This document shows, piece by piece, positions 32,311-45,979 of a stretch of 64,000 nucleotides of DNA; within the stretch, counting starts at the first letter, position 1; each line of letters opens with the position of its first letter. The translations under genes and the position numbers were made by a program. This stretch comes from Burkholderiaceae bacterium (GTDB taxonomy: Bacteria > Pseudomonadota > Gammaproteobacteria > Burkholderiales > Burkholderiaceae_C), in contig JAFEHU010000021.1 of NCBI GenBank assembly GCA_017848435.1, positions 62,001-126,000 of the forward strand, given 5' to 3'. The notes below the pieces were generated by a model, which saw only the letters and a program-made list of their open reading frames with translations, was not told the origin of the DNA and searched no databases.

Positions 32311-33672
32311 ATGTTGACATTGGTTGCGTTCATTGTGGCCTTGGGCCTGTTGATTGCCATCCACGAATACGGCCACTACCGGGTGGCGGTGGCCTGCGGC
32401 GTGAAGGTACTGCGTTTCTCGGTGGGTTTTGGCAAGCCCCTGCTGCGCTGGCAGCCCAAGGGCAGTTCAACCGAGTTTGTGCTTGGCGTTTTTCCGCTCG
32501 GCGGCTACGTGAAGATGCTCGACGAGCGCGAGGCGCCGGTGCCAGAGGAGGAGCGCCACCTGGCCTTCAACACCCAGCCCCTGCGTTCGCGCGCCGCCAT
32601 CGTGGTGGCGGGCCCAGTGGCCAACCTGCTGCTGGCGGTGCTGCTCTACACCGCTGTCAACTGGATGGGTGTGGAACACCCGCAGGCGCAGCTGGCCAGC
32701 CCGGTGCCGGGTTCGCTGGCGCAGGCCGCTGGTTTGCAAGGCGGTGAGAAGGTGCTGCAGGCGCGGCTTGATGGCGAGGCACTGGCTCCGGTGCGTTCGT
32801 TTGAAGAGCTGCGTTGGCTGATGACGCGCGGCGCACTCGACGGCCGTGACCTCACGGTGCTGATCGACCAGCCCGGACGCCACCGCACCCGCGAAGTGAC
32901 GCTGGAACTGAGCCGCGTCAGCGCCCGCGATGCCGACGCCCAGCTGTTCCGCAAGATCGGCATTGTGGGGCCGTGGACGCGCCCGGTGGTGGGCGATGTG
33001 ATGGCCGGCAGCGCTGCTGAGCGCGCTGGTTTGCGCAAGGGTGATGTGGTCATGGCGGTGGGCGACACGCCGGTGGTGGACGGCCAGCAACTGCGCGAGC
33101 TGATCCGCGACTCCGTGCGTGCGGGCCAGCCGGTGGCCCGCAGTTGGCAGATGGAGCGCAACGGCGCGGCCCTGCGGCTGGAGGTGTTGCCTGAACTGCG
33201 CCTGGAAAACGGCCAGCCAGTGGCCCGGATTGGCGCCTACATCGGCGGGCCGCCTGAATTTGTGACGGTGCGTTACGGTTTCTTCGAGGGCCTCTGGCGT
33301 GGCGCGGTGCGGACCTGGGAGGTGTCGGCCCTGACGCTCAGGATGCTTGGCAAGATGGTGGTGGGCGAAGCGTCACTGAAGAACCTGACGGGGCCGATCA
33401 CGATTGCCGACTACGCAGGCAAATCGGCCAGCCTGGGTCTGACGCAATACCTGGTGTTTCTGGCGCTGATCAGCGTCAGCCTTGGTGTGTTGAACCTGTT
33501 GCCTTTGCCCGTCCTCGACGGAGGACACCTGATGTATTATCTTTGGGAGGGCGTGACCGGGCGCAGCATCTCCACTGCGTGGATGGAACGCCTGCAGCGC
33601 GGCGGTGTCGCGATCCTGCTCGTCATGATGTCCATTGCCCTGTTCAACGATGTCACCCGACTGCTAGGTTAG
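32311..33672 (+). CDS. rseP: RIP metalloprotease RseP
   Basis: 453 residues; membrane-embedded site-2 protease that cuts anti-sigma factors such as RseA and clears signal peptides. Zinc motif HEYGH in the first membrane helix (about residues 18-22), two PDZ-like regions in the middle, and the late LPVLDGGHLMYY motif in the third membrane segment. GGGGAGACAGAC lies before ATG 32311. It sits between dxr and bamA, the usual sigma-E/envelope neighbourhood. Confidence 0.96.
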   Translation: MLTLVAFIVALGLLIAIHEYGHYRVAVACGVKVLRFSVGFGKPLLRWQPKGSSTEFVLGVFPLGGYVKMLDEREAPVPEEERHLAFNTQPLRSRAAIVVAGPVANLLLAVLLYTAVNWMGVEHPQAQLASPVPGSLAQAAGLQGGEKVLQARLDGEALAPVRSFEELRWLMTRGALDGRDLTVLIDQPGRHRTREVTLELSRVSARDADAQLFRKIGIVGPWTRPVVGDVMAGSAAERAGLRKGDVVMAVGDTPVVDGQQLRELIRDSVRAGQPVARSWQMERNGAALRLEVLPELRLENGQPVARIGAYIGGPPEFVTVRYGFFEGLWRGAVRTWEVSALTLRMLGKMVVGEASLKNLTGPITIADYAGKSASLGLTQYLVFLALISVSLGVLNLLPLPVLDGGHLMYYLWEGVTGRSISTAWMERLQRGGVAILLVMMSIALFNDVTRLLG

Positions 33673-33693
33673 ACCTGCCGCAAGGCGTTTTTC

Positions 33694-35991
33694 ATGAAAA
33701 ATCAAATCATTCGCTTCAAGGCCAAGACGCTGTCGACCGTTGCTGCCCTGCTGGTTGCAGCCCATCCGGCATGGGCGGTAGGCCCCTTCACTTTGCGCGA
33801 CATCCAGGTCGAAGGCCTGCAGCGCATTGAGCCCGGCACCATCTTCGCGTCCCTGCCTTTCCGGGTGGGCGACAACTACAGCGACGACAAGGGCTCGGCC
33901 GCGATCCGTGCGCTGTTCGCCCTGGGCCTCTTCAAAGACGTGCGGCTGGAAGTCAACGGTGATGTGCTGGTGGTGATCGTGGAAGAGCGGCCCACCGTGG
34001 CGGACGTCGAGTTTGTGGGCACCAAGGAGTTCGAGAAAGACGCCCTCCAGGCGGCCATGCGCGACATTGGCCTCACCGAAGGCCGCCCGTTTGACAAGGC
34101 CCTGGCCGACCGCGCCGAGCAGGAGCTCAAGCGGCAGTACATCAACCGCAGCCTGTATGGCGTGGAGGTGGTGATCACGGTGACGCCGATCGAGCGCAAT
34201 CGGGTCAACGTGTCGTTCAACGTGACCGAAGGCGACGTTGCCAAGATCAAGGACATCCGCATCGCTGGCAACAAGGCCTTCAGCGAATCCACGCTGCGCG
34301 GCCTGTTCGACCTCGACACCGGGGGCTGGCTGAGCTTCTACACCAAGAGCGACCGCTATTCCCGTGCCAAGCTCAATGCCGACCTGGAAACGCTGAAGTC
34401 GTATTACCTGGCCCGCGGCTACCTGGAGTTCCGCGTCGACTCCACCCAGGTTGCCATTTCACCCGACAAGCAAAGCATTTCCATCACGCTGAATGTGACC
34501 GAAGGCGAGCGCTTCGTGGTCTCTGGCGTGAAGCTTGAAGGCAACTACCTTGGCAAGGAAGAAGAGTTCAAGACGCTGGTCACCATCAAACCAGGCGAAG
34601 CCTACAACGCCGACCTCGTGGCCAGCACCACCAAAGGCTTCACAGACTATTTCGGTACTTTCGGCTACGCGTTTGCGCGTGTCGAGGCCAAGCCCGAGAT
34701 CGACCGTGTCAACAACCGTGTGGCGTTTGTTCTGCAGGCCGAACCCGCCCGCCGCGCCTACGTGCGCCGCATCAGCATTGGTGGCAACAGCCGCACCCGT
34801 GACGAAGTGATCCGGCGCGAGTTCCGCCAGTTCGAGTCGTCCTGGTACGACGGCGACAAGATCAAACTGTCCCGAGACCGGGTCGACCGCCTTGGGTTTT
34901 TCAAGGACGTCAACGTCGAAACGGTGGAAGTTCCCGGCACCGCCGACCAAGTTGACCTGAACGTGGTGGTGGCCGAAAAACCCACTGGTAACCTGCTGGT
35001 GGGTGCTGGCTTCTCCAGTGCCGAAAAGCTTTCGCTGACCTTCAGCGTCAAGCAGGAGAACATCTTCGGTTCCGGCAACTACCTGGGCCTCGAGTTGAAC
35101 ACCAGCAAGTTCAACCGGCAGTTGGTGGTCAGCACCACCGACCCGTATTTCACCGCCGACGGCATTTCCCGCACCTACGACGTGTATTACCGGGCCACCC
35201 GGCCATTCAACGACCAGGGCGGCGACTACCAACTCATTACCACCGGTGGGGGGGTCCGCTTTGGCGTGCCATTCAGCGAGTCCGACACGGTGTTCTTTGG
35301 CGCAGGCCTGGAACAGACCACCATCAAACCGGGCACCAACATCCCAGCGTCTTACCTGGCCTACGCCAACCAGTTTGGCTTTACCAGCCAATCGCTGCCG
35401 TTGACCATTGGTTTCGCCCGTGACAGCCGCGACAGCGCCCTGGTACCCACCCGTGGCCGATTCCAGCGCGCCAATGCGGACTTTGGTGTGGCTGGCGACG
35501 TGCAGTATGTGCGTGGCAATTACCAGATCCAGCAGTACATCCCGATCAACCGGCAGTTCACCGTTGCCTTGAATGGCGAATTGGGTTACGGCAAGGGTCT
35601 GGGGGGCAATCCCTTCCCGATCTTCAAGAACTTCTACAGCGGTGGACTGGGTTCGGTGCGCGGCTTTGAGCAGGGCACGCTGGGCCCCCGCGACATCACC
35701 GGCTCGTTCATCGGTGGCTCCAAGAAAATCACCTTGAATGCCGAACTCAGTGCGCCGTTCCCAGGCGCCGGCAATGACCGCACGCTGCGGTTGTTCAGCT
35801 TTTTCGACGCGGGCAATGCCTTTGGCCAGGACGATCCCATCCGCCTGGACACGCTGCGCACCTCGGTCGGTTTCGGTCTGAGCTGGATCTCGCCTGTCGG
35901 CCCGTTGCGCATCGCCATTGCCAATCCGGTCAAAAAGGAGCCGGGCGATAGAATTCAGAAATTGCAATTCCAAATCGGAACCTCGTTCTAA
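33694..35991 (+). CDS. bamA: Outer membrane protein assembly factor BamA
   Basis: 765 residues. Signal peptide (TLSTVAALLVAAHPAWA) cut after AWA at about residue 28, five POTRA repeats (roughly 29-430; first one FTLRDIQVEGLQRIEPGTIF), then a 16-strand barrel with the conserved VRGF motif (GLGSVRGFEQGTLGP) and a C-terminal Phe (QFQIGTSF). It folds and inserts outer-membrane proteins. The stop overlaps the skp start by one base (TAATG). Confidence 0.97.
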   Translation: MKNQIIRFKAKTLSTVAALLVAAHPAWAVGPFTLRDIQVEGLQRIEPGTIFASLPFRVGDNYSDDKGSAAIRALFALGLFKDVRLEVNGDVLVVIVEERPTVADVEFVGTKEFEKDALQAAMRDIGLTEGRPFDKALADRAEQELKRQYINRSLYGVEVVITVTPIERNRVNVSFNVTEGDVAKIKDIRIAGNKAFSESTLRGLFDLDTGGWLSFYTKSDRYSRAKLNADLETLKSYYLARGYLEFRVDSTQVAISPDKQSISITLNVTEGERFVVSGVKLEGNYLGKEEEFKTLVTIKPGEAYNADLVASTTKGFTDYFGTFGYAFARVEAKPEIDRVNNRVAFVLQAEPARRAYVRRISIGGNSRTRDEVIRREFRQFESSWYDGDKIKLSRDRVDRLGFFKDVNVETVEVPGTADQVDLNVVVAEKPTGNLLVGAGFSSAEKLSLTFSVKQENIFGSGNYLGLELNTSKFNRQLVVSTTDPYFTADGISRTYDVYYRATRPFNDQGGDYQLITTGGGVRFGVPFSESDTVFFGAGLEQTTIKPGTNIPASYLAYANQFGFTSQSLPLTIGFARDSRDSALVPTRGRFQRANADFGVAGDVQYVRGNYQIQQYIPINRQFTVALNGELGYGKGLGGNPFPIFKNFYSGGLGSVRGFEQGTLGPRDITGSFIGGSKKITLNAELSAPFPGAGNDRTLRLFSFFDAGNAFGQDDPIRLDTLRTSVGFGLSWISPVGPLRIAIANPVKKEPGDRIQKLQFQIGTSF

Positions 35992-36506
35992 TGAAGTCTT
36001 TATCCCTCTCACCGCTGTTCGGTTTGGCACTGGGTGTGGTGCTGGCATGTGGCGCCGTCCAAGCCCAAGAATTCCGTGTCGGCTTTGTCAACACCGACCG
36101 CATTTTCCGCGAGGCCAATGCCGCCAAGGCGGCCCAGAGCAAGCTGGAGCAGGAGTTTTCCCGCCGCGAGAAAGAGTTGGTCGACGGTGGCAACACCCTC
36201 AAGACGTTGTCGGACAAGTTCGAGCGCGAAGCACCCACGTTGTCCGAGAGCCAGCGCGCCACGCGCCAGAAGCAGTTGATCGACCAGGACCGCGAGTTCG
36301 CCCGCAAGCGCCGCGAATTCCAGGAAGACCTGAACGCCCGTAAAAACGAAGAGCTGCAGCAGGTGCTGGAGCGTGCCAACAAGATCGTCAAGCAGGTGGC
36401 CGAGGCCGAGAAGTACGACGTGATCCTGCAGGAAGCCGTCTACATCAACCCCAAGCACGACATCACTGAAAAGGTGCTCAAGACGCTGAATGCCGGTGGC
36501 AAGTAA
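35991..36506 (+). CDS. skp: Periplasmic chaperone Skp/OmpH
   Basis: 171 residues. Signal peptide (LFGLALGVVLACGAVQA) cut after VQA near residue 25, then a short strand (EFRVGFVNTDRIF) and long charged coiled-coil arms (about 40-145), as in Skp trimers that carry unfolded porins to BamA. The ATG overlaps the bamA stop. AT-richer in the first codons than its neighbours, otherwise ordinary. Confidence 0.94.
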   Translation: MKSLSLSPLFGLALGVVLACGAVQAQEFRVGFVNTDRIFREANAAKAAQSKLEQEFSRREKELVDGGNTLKTLSDKFEREAPTLSESQRATRQKQLIDQDREFARKRREFQEDLNARKNEELQQVLERANKIVKQVAEAEKYDVILQEAVYINPKHDITEKVLKTLNAGGK

Positions 36507-36527
36507 CAGCATCTTGGCAAATTGTGT

Positions 36528-37541
36528 GTGGCTTTGCGTCTAGGCACGGTTGTTGAGACACTGGGTGGTGAACTGCACGGTGATCCGGACGTTCTGATCA
36601 CGGGCCTGGCGCCCCTGGAGTCGGCCGATGCGGGCCAACTTGCTTTCCTGAGCCACCCCAAATACCAGGCGCAACTGGCGGCCTCCAGCGCCGCCTGTGT
36701 GATCGTCGCGCCTGTGATGCGCGAAGCCGCATTGGTCCGCGGCAGCGCCATTGTGGTGGACCAGCCCTACCTGTATTTCGCCCGCGTGACCCAGCTCTGG
36801 AAACGCCAGCAAACGCCTGCCCCTGGCCCGCGCATTCACCCAAGTGCGGTGGTGGATGCCGACGCGGTGGTGGACCCCAGCGCGGCCATTGGCCCCTTGT
36901 GTGTGGTCGAACGTGGTGCCCACATTGGCGCGGGCACGGTGCTCAAATCGCGCGTCACGGTGGGCGAGGACTGTCAGATTGGCGAACGCTGCCTGCTGCA
37001 CCCTGGTGTGGTGATCGGTGCCGACGGTTTCGGCTTTGCGCCCAATGCCGGCACGTGGGAAAAGATCGAACAGCTCGGTGCGGTGCGCATTGGCAACGAC
37101 GTGGAAATTGGCGCCAACACCTGCATCGACCGGGGCGCCCTGCAAGACACGGTGATTGGCAACGGTGTGAAGCTCGACAACCTGATCCAGATTGGCCACA
37201 ACGTGCGCATTGGTGACCACACTGCGATGGCCGGTTGTGTGGGCGTGGCGGGCAGTGCGACCATTGGTGCACACTGCACGATTGGTGGCGCGGCCATGGT
37301 GCTGGGCCACCTGACACTGGCCGACCATGTGAGCATTTCGGTTGGCACGGTGGTCACACGGTCGATCTCTGAGCCAGGTTTGTACACCGGGGTCTTCCCC
37401 ATCGACGAAAATGCGCGGTGGGAAAAAACTGCGGCCACACTGAAGCAAATTCACCGCCTGCGCGAGCGCATCAAGGCGCTTGAAGCGCGCGAGCCACCGC
37501 CACGCGACCCCTCTCCGCCCAAGAAAGAACAACAACCATGA
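36528..37541 (+). CDS. lpxD: UDP-3-O-acylglucosamine N-acyltransferase
   Basis: 337 residues; third step of lipid A synthesis. The N-terminal uridine-binding domain ([17 protein letters not shown]) is followed by a left-handed beta helix of hexapeptide repeats with the catalytic His region ([21 protein letters not shown]) and a C-terminal helix. GTG 36528 (MALRLG...) is preferred because relatives start MSLRLG; a TTG at 36522 is two codons earlier. The end overlaps fabZ. Confidence 0.95.
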   Translation: MALRLGTVVETLGGELHGDPDVLITGLAPLESADAGQLAFLSHPKYQAQLAASSAACVIVAPVMREAALVRGSAIVVDQPYLYFARVTQLWKRQQTPAPGPRIHPSAVVDADAVVDPSAAIGPLCVVERGAHIGAGTVLKSRVTVGEDCQIGERCLLHPGVVIGADGFGFAPNAGTWEKIEQLGAVRIGNDVEIGANTCIDRGALQDTVIGNGVKLDNLIQIGHNVRIGDHTAMAGCVGVAGSATIGAHCTIGGAAMVLGHLTLADHVSISVGTVVTRSISEPGLYTGVFPIDENARWEKTAATLKQIHRLRERIKALEAREPPPRDPSPPKKEQQP

Positions 37542-37978
37542 TGGACATTTACCAAATTCTGCAGAAGCTGCCGCACCGCTACCCCATTCTGTTGGTGGAC
37601 CGGGTGCTGGAAGTGGAGAAGGGCGTGCGCATCAAGGCGCTGAAGAACGTGTCGGTCAACGAACCATTTTTTGTGGGCCATTTCCCGCACCGGCCGGTGA
37701 TGCCGGGTGTGCTGATCCTGGAGGCGCTGGCGCAGGCCGCCGCGCTGCTGTCGTTCGCCACGCTGGACATCACGCTGGACGAAAAAACGATTTACTACTT
37801 TGCAGGCATCGACGGCGCGCGCTTCAAGCGCCCGGTGGAGCCGGGCGACCAGCTGATCCTCGACGTGGAACTGGGCCGTGCCAAGGCCGGCATCTACAAG
37901 TTCAAGGCCCGTGCCTGGGTTGGCAGCGATCTGGCGGCCGAGGCCGAGCTGATGTGCACCATGCGCAAGGTGGCCTGA
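37538..37978 (+). CDS. fabZ: 3-hydroxyacyl-ACP dehydratase FabZ
   Basis: 146 residues with a hot-dog fold. The catalytic His is in [12 protein letters not shown] and the Glu in LEALAQAA. It dehydrates beta-hydroxyacyl-ACP in fatty-acid synthesis and competes with LpxA/LpxD for acyl-ACP, which explains its place in this cluster. Two ATGs in tandem (37538, 37541) overlap the lpxD stop. Confidence 0.97.
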   Translation: MMDIYQILQKLPHRYPILLVDRVLEVEKGVRIKALKNVSVNEPFFVGHFPHRPVMPGVLILEALAQAAALLSFATLDITLDEKTIYYFAGIDGARFKRPVEPGDQLILDVELGRAKAGIYKFKARAWVGSDLAAEAELMCTMRKVA

Positions 37979-37991
37979 GCGGGTGGCTGCG

Positions 37992-38786
37992 ATGAGTTTG
38001 ATCCATTCCACGGCGGTGGTCGACCCGCGCGCCGCGCTGGACAGCACGGTCAGTGTCGGCCCGTTCACCGTGATCGGCCCGCATGTGCGCATTGGCGCGG
38101 GCACCACCGTGGGTGCGCACTGCGTGATCGAGGGCCACACGACGATTGGCCGCGACAACCGCATCTTCCAGTTCAACTCGCTGGGCGCTGTGCCGCAAGA
38201 CAAAAAGTACGCGGGCGAACCCTGCGAACTGCGTGTGGGTGACCGCAACACCATCCGCGAGTTCTGCACCTTCAACATCGGCTCGCCCGGTGACCTGGGC
38301 TACACCCAGCTCGGTGATGACAACTGGATCATGGCCTACGTGCACCTGGCGCACGACTGCGTGGTCGGTAACCACACCATCATTGCCAACAGCACCCAGC
38401 TGGCGGGCCATGTGCGTGTGGGCGACTGGGCCATTCTGGGCGGCTTCACCGGGGTGCACCAGTTTGTGCGGATTGGGGCGCACTGCTTCACCGCCATCAG
38501 CTCGGTGCTGGTGGCCGACTTGCCGCCCTTCGTCATGTGCCAAGGCCAGCCGGCCAAGGCCCGTTCGATGAACTTTGAAGGCCTGCGCCGGCGTGGTTTT
38601 TCACCCGCCCGCATCAGCGCGGTGAAAGCCATGCACAAGCTGCTGTACCGCAGTGAGTTGACGCTGGAGCAGGCGCAAGGGCAGATCGCCGCTTTGACCG
38701 CCGACACCCCCGAAGCCGAGCCCGACGTGCAGATGATGCTGGCCTTCCTGGCGCAGACGTCGGCGCAGCGCGGCATCGTTCGCTAG
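37992..38786 (+). CDS. lpxA: UDP-N-acetylglucosamine acyltransferase
   Basis: 264 residues; first step of lipid A synthesis. N-terminal hexapeptide-repeat beta helix with catalytic His in [12 protein letters not shown] and [13 protein letters not shown], then a C-terminal helical domain ([19 protein letters not shown]). ATG 37992 ([10 protein letters not shown]) chosen; a GTG at 37983 is possible. It begins 13 bases after fabZ and ends 10 bases before lpxB. Confidence 0.96.
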   Translation: MSLIHSTAVVDPRAALDSTVSVGPFTVIGPHVRIGAGTTVGAHCVIEGHTTIGRDNRIFQFNSLGAVPQDKKYAGEPCELRVGDRNTIREFCTFNIGSPGDLGYTQLGDDNWIMAYVHLAHDCVVGNHTIIANSTQLAGHVRVGDWAILGGFTGVHQFVRIGAHCFTAISSVLVADLPPFVMCQGQPAKARSMNFEGLRRRGFSPARISAVKAMHKLLYRSELTLEQAQGQIAALTADTPEAEPDVQMMLAFLAQTSAQRGIVR

Positions 38787-38796
38787 GGCGGTTCGC

Positions 38797-39975
38797 GTGG
38801 TGCAAGCGCCCCGCCTGAGTCTGGTCGCCGGGGAAACGTCGGGCGATTTGCTCGCGGGCCTGCTGCTGGACGGTGTCCGTGCCAAGTGGCCTGAATCCAC
38901 CGCCAACGGCATTGGTGGCCCCCACATGGCCCAGCGCGGGTTTGACGCCTGGTGGCCGAGCGAACGGCTCGCGGTGCGCGGCTATGTGGAAGTGTTGCGC
39001 CATTACCTGGGCATTTTGCGCATCCGCAACCAGCTCAAGGCGCGTTTGTTGCGCGAGCGGCCCGACGTGTTCATCGGCGTCGACGCACCCGACTTCAACC
39101 TCGACCTGGAGGCCGACCTGCGGGCTGCGGGCATCCGCACGGTGCACTTCGTTTGCCCGTCCATCTGGGCCTGGCGGCCGGAGCGGGTGGAGAAAATCAA
39201 GCGCAGCGTGGACCATGTGCTGTGCATTTTTCCGTTCGAGCCAGCATTGCTGGCGCAGCACGGTATTTCGGCCAGCTATGTGGGCCACCCGCTGGCCAAC
39301 GTGATCCCGCTGGAGCCTGACCAGGCCGCTGCCCGACGTGCGCTGGGCCTGGCCGAACACGGGCCAGTGGTGGCGCTGCTGCCCGGCAGCCGGGGGTCGG
39401 AAATCCAGTACATCGCTCCGCGTTTTTTTGACGCTGCTGTGCTGATGAAAAAGGCCCGCCCCGGCATCCGCTTTGTGGTGCCGTGTGTGCCGGCACAGCG
39501 GGCGGCGGTGGAAGCGGTGGCACTGGCCAGCGGCCTGTCTGTGGCGGGTGATGCGCCCGATGTGCTGTTGCTGGCTGGCCAGTCCCACACCGCGCTGGCC
39601 GCCTGCGACGTGACGCTGATTGCCAGCGGCACCGCCACGCTGGAGGCGGCGCTGTTCAAGCGGCCGATGGTGATTGCCTATGCGATGAACCCGCTGTCCC
39701 TTTGGCTGATGCGGCGCAAGCAACTGCAGCCCTGGGTGGGCCTGCCGAACATCCTCTGCAATGACAGCGTGGTGCCCGAACTGATCCAGGACGCGGCGAG
39801 CCCGGCTGCGCTGGCCGAGGCCACTTTGGCCTGGCTTGACGACAGCCCCGCAGGGCAGCAAAAAACCGCCGCCCTGCACCAGCGCTTCACCGCGCTGCAC
39901 CACGAACTGCGGCGCGACACCGGTCGCCTGGCCACTGAAGCCCTGGAGGCGGTATGCGCGCGCGCCGTTTCCTGA
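38797..39975 (+). CDS. lpxB: Lipid-A-disaccharide synthase
   Basis: 392 residues; GT19 glycosyltransferase joining UDP-diacylglucosamine and lipid X. Conserved [14 protein letters not shown] at the N terminus, [29 protein letters not shown] and the late [11 protein letters not shown] segment. Start is GTG 38797 (two GTG codons in a row). Its 3' end overlaps rnhB by 22 bases. Confidence 0.96.
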   Translation: MVQAPRLSLVAGETSGDLLAGLLLDGVRAKWPESTANGIGGPHMAQRGFDAWWPSERLAVRGYVEVLRHYLGILRIRNQLKARLLRERPDVFIGVDAPDFNLDLEADLRAAGIRTVHFVCPSIWAWRPERVEKIKRSVDHVLCIFPFEPALLAQHGISASYVGHPLANVIPLEPDQAAARRALGLAEHGPVVALLPGSRGSEIQYIAPRFFDAAVLMKKARPGIRFVVPCVPAQRAAVEAVALASGLSVAGDAPDVLLLAGQSHTALAACDVTLIASGTATLEAALFKRPMVIAYAMNPLSLWLMRRKQLQPWVGLPNILCNDSVVPELIQDAASPAALAEATLAWLDDSPAGQQKTAALHQRFTALHHELRRDTGRLATEALEAVCARAVS

Positions 39976-40589
39976 AGGCCGAGCAGGCCAGTCTGGCCTG
40001 GGACGCGCTGGGCCTGGTGGCCGGTGTGGACGAAGCCGGCCGGGGCCCGCTGGCCGGGCCAGTGGTGGCCGCCGCGGTGATCCTGGACGACCTGAATCCG
40101 ATTGCCGGCCTGGCCGATTCCAAAAAACTCACGCCGTTGCGCCGCGAGCGGCTGTACGACGAAATCCGCGCCAAGGCGCTGTGCTGCTCGATCGCCGAAG
40201 CCAGCGTGGAAGAGATCGACCGGCTCAACATCCTGCAGGCCACCCTGCTGGCGATGCGCCGTGCGGTGCTCGGCCTGCGGCTGAAGCCGACCAAGGTGCT
40301 GGTGGACGGCAACCGCCTGCCGGTGCTGGACGTGTTGGCCGAAGCCATCGTGCGCGGCGACGCCACCGTGCCGGCGATTTCCGCCGCGTCCATCCTGGCC
40401 AAGGTGCACCGCGACCGCTGGTGTGCCGAGCTGGACACGCAGTTCCCGCAGTACGGTTTTGCCAGCCACAAGGGCTACGGTACGGCGGTGCACCTCGCGG
40501 CCTTGCAAGCGCATGGCGCCTGCCCGCAGCACCGCCGCTCGTTTGCGCCGGTGCGCCAGGCGGGCGATGCCTTGGAGCCACTGGCATGA
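39954..40589 (+). CDS. rnhB: Ribonuclease HII
   Basis: 211 residues; removes ribonucleotides from RNA-DNA hybrids. Acidic active site visible as [19 protein letters not shown] (Asp-Glu), VLVDGN and the [12 protein letters not shown] block. It starts inside the end of lpxB and its stop overlaps the next gene (ATGA), so it depends on upstream translation. Confidence 0.95.
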   Translation: MRARRFLKAEQASLAWDALGLVAGVDEAGRGPLAGPVVAAAVILDDLNPIAGLADSKKLTPLRRERLYDEIRAKALCCSIAEASVEEIDRLNILQATLLAMRRAVLGLRLKPTKVLVDGNRLPVLDVLAEAIVRGDATVPAISAASILAKVHRDRWCAELDTQFPQYGFASHKGYGTAVHLAALQAHGACPQHRRSFAPVRQAGDALEPLA

Positions 40590-41362
40590 GTGACCTGCCC
40601 AACCCGCTGCTGATCAGCTCGCGCGACAACCCGCTGGTCAAGGAATTGCGGCTGCTCGCGCAGGACAGCACGGCCTACCGCAAACTCGGCCGCGTTTGGC
40701 TCGAAGGCGACCATTTGTGCCGTGCGGCGCTCGAAAAAGGCCAAACACCGGCTGTGGCGGTGTTTTCGGAGTCTTTTTGGCCTCAGGCCTCAGTGAAATA
40801 TAGGGGTGTAGCTACAAAAATTGTAGTAATTCCCGACCGCCTGCTGGCCGACATCAGTGGCCTGGAATCGCCAGCGCCAATGGGTTTTGTGTTGCCGCTG
40901 CCCACCCTGACGGCCGAACTGCAGCCCGGCCTCGCCAGCGTGGTGCTGGACCGGCTGCAGGACGCTGGCAACGTTGGCTCGGTGCTGCGCAGCGCGGCGG
41001 CGTTTGGTTTTCGCCAGGTGCTGGCGCTCAAGGGCTCGGCCGCGCTGTGGTCGCCCAAGGTGCTGCGGGCCGGCATGGGGGCACATTTCGGCCTGCAGTT
41101 GGTCGAAGGGCTGGCGCCGGAAGCGCTGGCGGGTCTGCAGTTGCCGCTGGTGGTGACCAGCTCGCACCGCGGCGAATGGCTGCACCAGCAGCGCCTGCCC
41201 CAGCCCTGTGCCTGGGTGTTTGGCCACGAGGGGCAGGGTGTGTCTGAGGCGCTGGAAGCGCGCGCCAGCCACTTTGTGCGCATCGCTCAGCCGGGCGGGG
41301 AAGAGTCGCTCAACGTGGCGGCTGCAGCGGCGATCTGCCTGCACGCCAGCGCCACCGGGTGA
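40586..41362 (+). CDS. TrmH/SpoU-family RNA 2'-O-methyltransferase
   Basis: 258 residues. N-terminal substrate-binding region ([18 protein letters not shown]), then the SPOUT trefoil-knot domain with [21 protein letters not shown] (motif 1), [11 protein letters not shown] (motif 2) and [14 protein letters not shown] (motif 3). It resembles RlmB/TsnR rRNA methyltransferases; the exact nucleotide is not known. Residues about 66-82 ([17 protein letters not shown]) are encoded by a sense copy of the dispersed 65-bp element placed in frame in the linker between the two domains. ATG overlaps the rnhB stop. Confidence 0.9.
   Translation: MSDLPNPLLISSRDNPLVKELRLLAQDSTAYRKLGRVWLEGDHLCRAALEKGQTPAVAVFSESFWPQASVKYRGVATKIVVIPDRLLADISGLESPAPMGFVLPLPTLTAELQPGLASVVLDRLQDAGNVGSVLRSAAAFGFRQVLALKGSAALWSPKVLRAGMGAHFGLQLVEGLAPEALAGLQLPLVVTSSHRGEWLHQQRLPQPCAWVFGHEGQGVSEALEARASHFVRIAQPGGEESLNVAAAAAICLHASATG
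40763..40830 (+). repeat. Dispersed ~65-bp element, copy 4 (in frame inside methyltransferase)
   Basis: TTTT start, core GCCTCAGTGAAATAT at 40787-40801 and 3' palindrome GCTACaaaaattGTAG. Same orientation as the gene; the frame reads P-Q-A-S-V-K, the same frame as the copies in DUF4149 and aqpS. The 3' end is the GCTAC subtype shared with the copy near 63.4 kb. Confidence 0.88.
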
Positions 41363-41391
41363 GGCCTCTAAACGCCATGCCCGAGAGCTGC

Positions 41392-41410
41392 CCTCAGCTA
41401 TAATCTGAGG
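41392..41410 (+). promoter_or_regulatory. carA -10 element inside a perfect inverted repeat
   Basis: CCTCAG-CTATAAT-CTGAGG: the TATAAT (41399-41404) is flanked by a 6-bp inverted repeat. The -35 is poor. It lies about 115 bases before carA, so it is a plausible promoter with an operator; the regulator is unknown. Confidence 0.55.
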
Positions 41411-41525
41411 CTACCACGCATCCCCGTACGCTCAGCGCAGCCAAGCTTCACTCCCTCACAAAAGCAAGTCCAGGAGCCCGTCTCTTGCGCACGCTTGGGC
41501 GTACCCGCACAAACCGGAGAACCCA

Positions 41526-42704
41526 GTGCTTTTGTCTCTACAGGGAACCAACCCGCTCGCCATCCTGGCGCTGGCAGACGGCACAGTCTTTATCGGCAAC
41601 TCGATTGGCGCCACTGGCGCCACTGTCGGCGAGGTGGTGTTCAACACCGCCATGACCGGCTACCAGGAAATCCTGACCGACCCCAGCTACTGCCAGCAGC
41701 TCGTCACCCTGACGTACCCGCACATCGGCAATTACGGGGTCAACTCGGAAGACGTCGAAGCCGAGAAAGTCCACGCCGCTGGCCTGATCATCAAAGACCT
41801 GCCGCGGATTGCGTCCAACTTCCGCGCGTCCATGACCTTGTCGCAGTACCTGGTGCGCGAGAACACGGTGGCGATCGCCAACATCGACACCCGCCAGCTG
41901 ACGCGGCTTTTGCGCACCAAAGGTGCGCAAAACGGTTGCATCGTTGGCCTGGCTGCCGGTGCGCCAGCCGACCAGGCGGCGATTGACCGTGCCGTGGCCG
42001 CGGCCCAGGGCGCACCCAGCATGGCCGGGCTCGACCTGGCCAAGGTGGTCAGCGTGGCCCAGCCCTACGGCTGGACGCAAACCGAATGGCAGCTGGTGAA
42101 TGTGGATGGCAAGCCGGGCTACGGCACCCAAAGCGCGCCACGTTTCCACGTGGTGGCCTACGACTTCGGCGTGAAGAAAAACATCCTGCGCATGCTGGCC
42201 GAACGCGGTTGCAACGTGACGGTGGTGCCCGCGCAAACCCCGGCCAAAGACGTGCTGGCCCTGAAGCCGGACGGTGTGTTCCTGTCCAACGGCCCCGGTG
42301 ACCCGGAGCCGTGCGACTACGCGGTGGCCGCCGCCCGCGAGCTGATCGAGACCGGTATCCCGACCTTCGGCATCTGCCTCGGCCACCAGATCATGGCGTT
42401 GGCCAGTGGCGCCAAAACCTTCAAGATGAAGTTCGGCCACCACGGCGCCAACCACCCGGTGAAAGACCTCGACAACGGCCGCGTGAGCATCACCAGCCAG
42501 AACCACGGCTTCGCGGTGGACGAAAAAACCCTGCCCGCCAACCTGCGCGCCACCCACATCAGCCTGTTCGACAACACGCTGCAGGGCCTGGCCCGCACCG
42601 ACAAGCCGGCGTTTTGCTTTCAGGGGCACCCCGAGGCGTCTCCGGGGCCACACGACATCAGCTACCTTTTTGATCGCTTCATCGGCTTGATGGAGGCGAA
42701 ATAA
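41526..42704 (+). CDS. carA: Carbamoyl-phosphate synthase small subunit
   Basis: 392 residues. The N-terminal CarA domain ([21 protein letters not shown]) is followed by a class I glutamine amidotransferase with nucleophile Cys in FGICLGHQ and His/Glu in [11 protein letters not shown]. It supplies ammonia to CarB for arginine and pyrimidine synthesis. The start is GTG 41526 with CCGGAGAA five bases upstream. Separated from carB by 1 base. Confidence 0.96.
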   Translation: MLLSLQGTNPLAILALADGTVFIGNSIGATGATVGEVVFNTAMTGYQEILTDPSYCQQLVTLTYPHIGNYGVNSEDVEAEKVHAAGLIIKDLPRIASNFRASMTLSQYLVRENTVAIANIDTRQLTRLLRTKGAQNGCIVGLAAGAPADQAAIDRAVAAAQGAPSMAGLDLAKVVSVAQPYGWTQTEWQLVNVDGKPGYGTQSAPRFHVVAYDFGVKKNILRMLAERGCNVTVVPAQTPAKDVLALKPDGVFLSNGPGDPEPCDYAVAAARELIETGIPTFGICLGHQIMALASGAKTFKMKFGHHGANHPVKDLDNGRVSITSQNHGFAVDEKTLPANLRATHISLFDNTLQGLARTDKPAFCFQGHPEASPGPHDISYLFDRFIGLMEAK

Positions 42705-42705
42705 C

Positions 42706-45963
<3,258 letters not shown>

Positions 45964-45979
45964 GCCACCGCACACCGGC

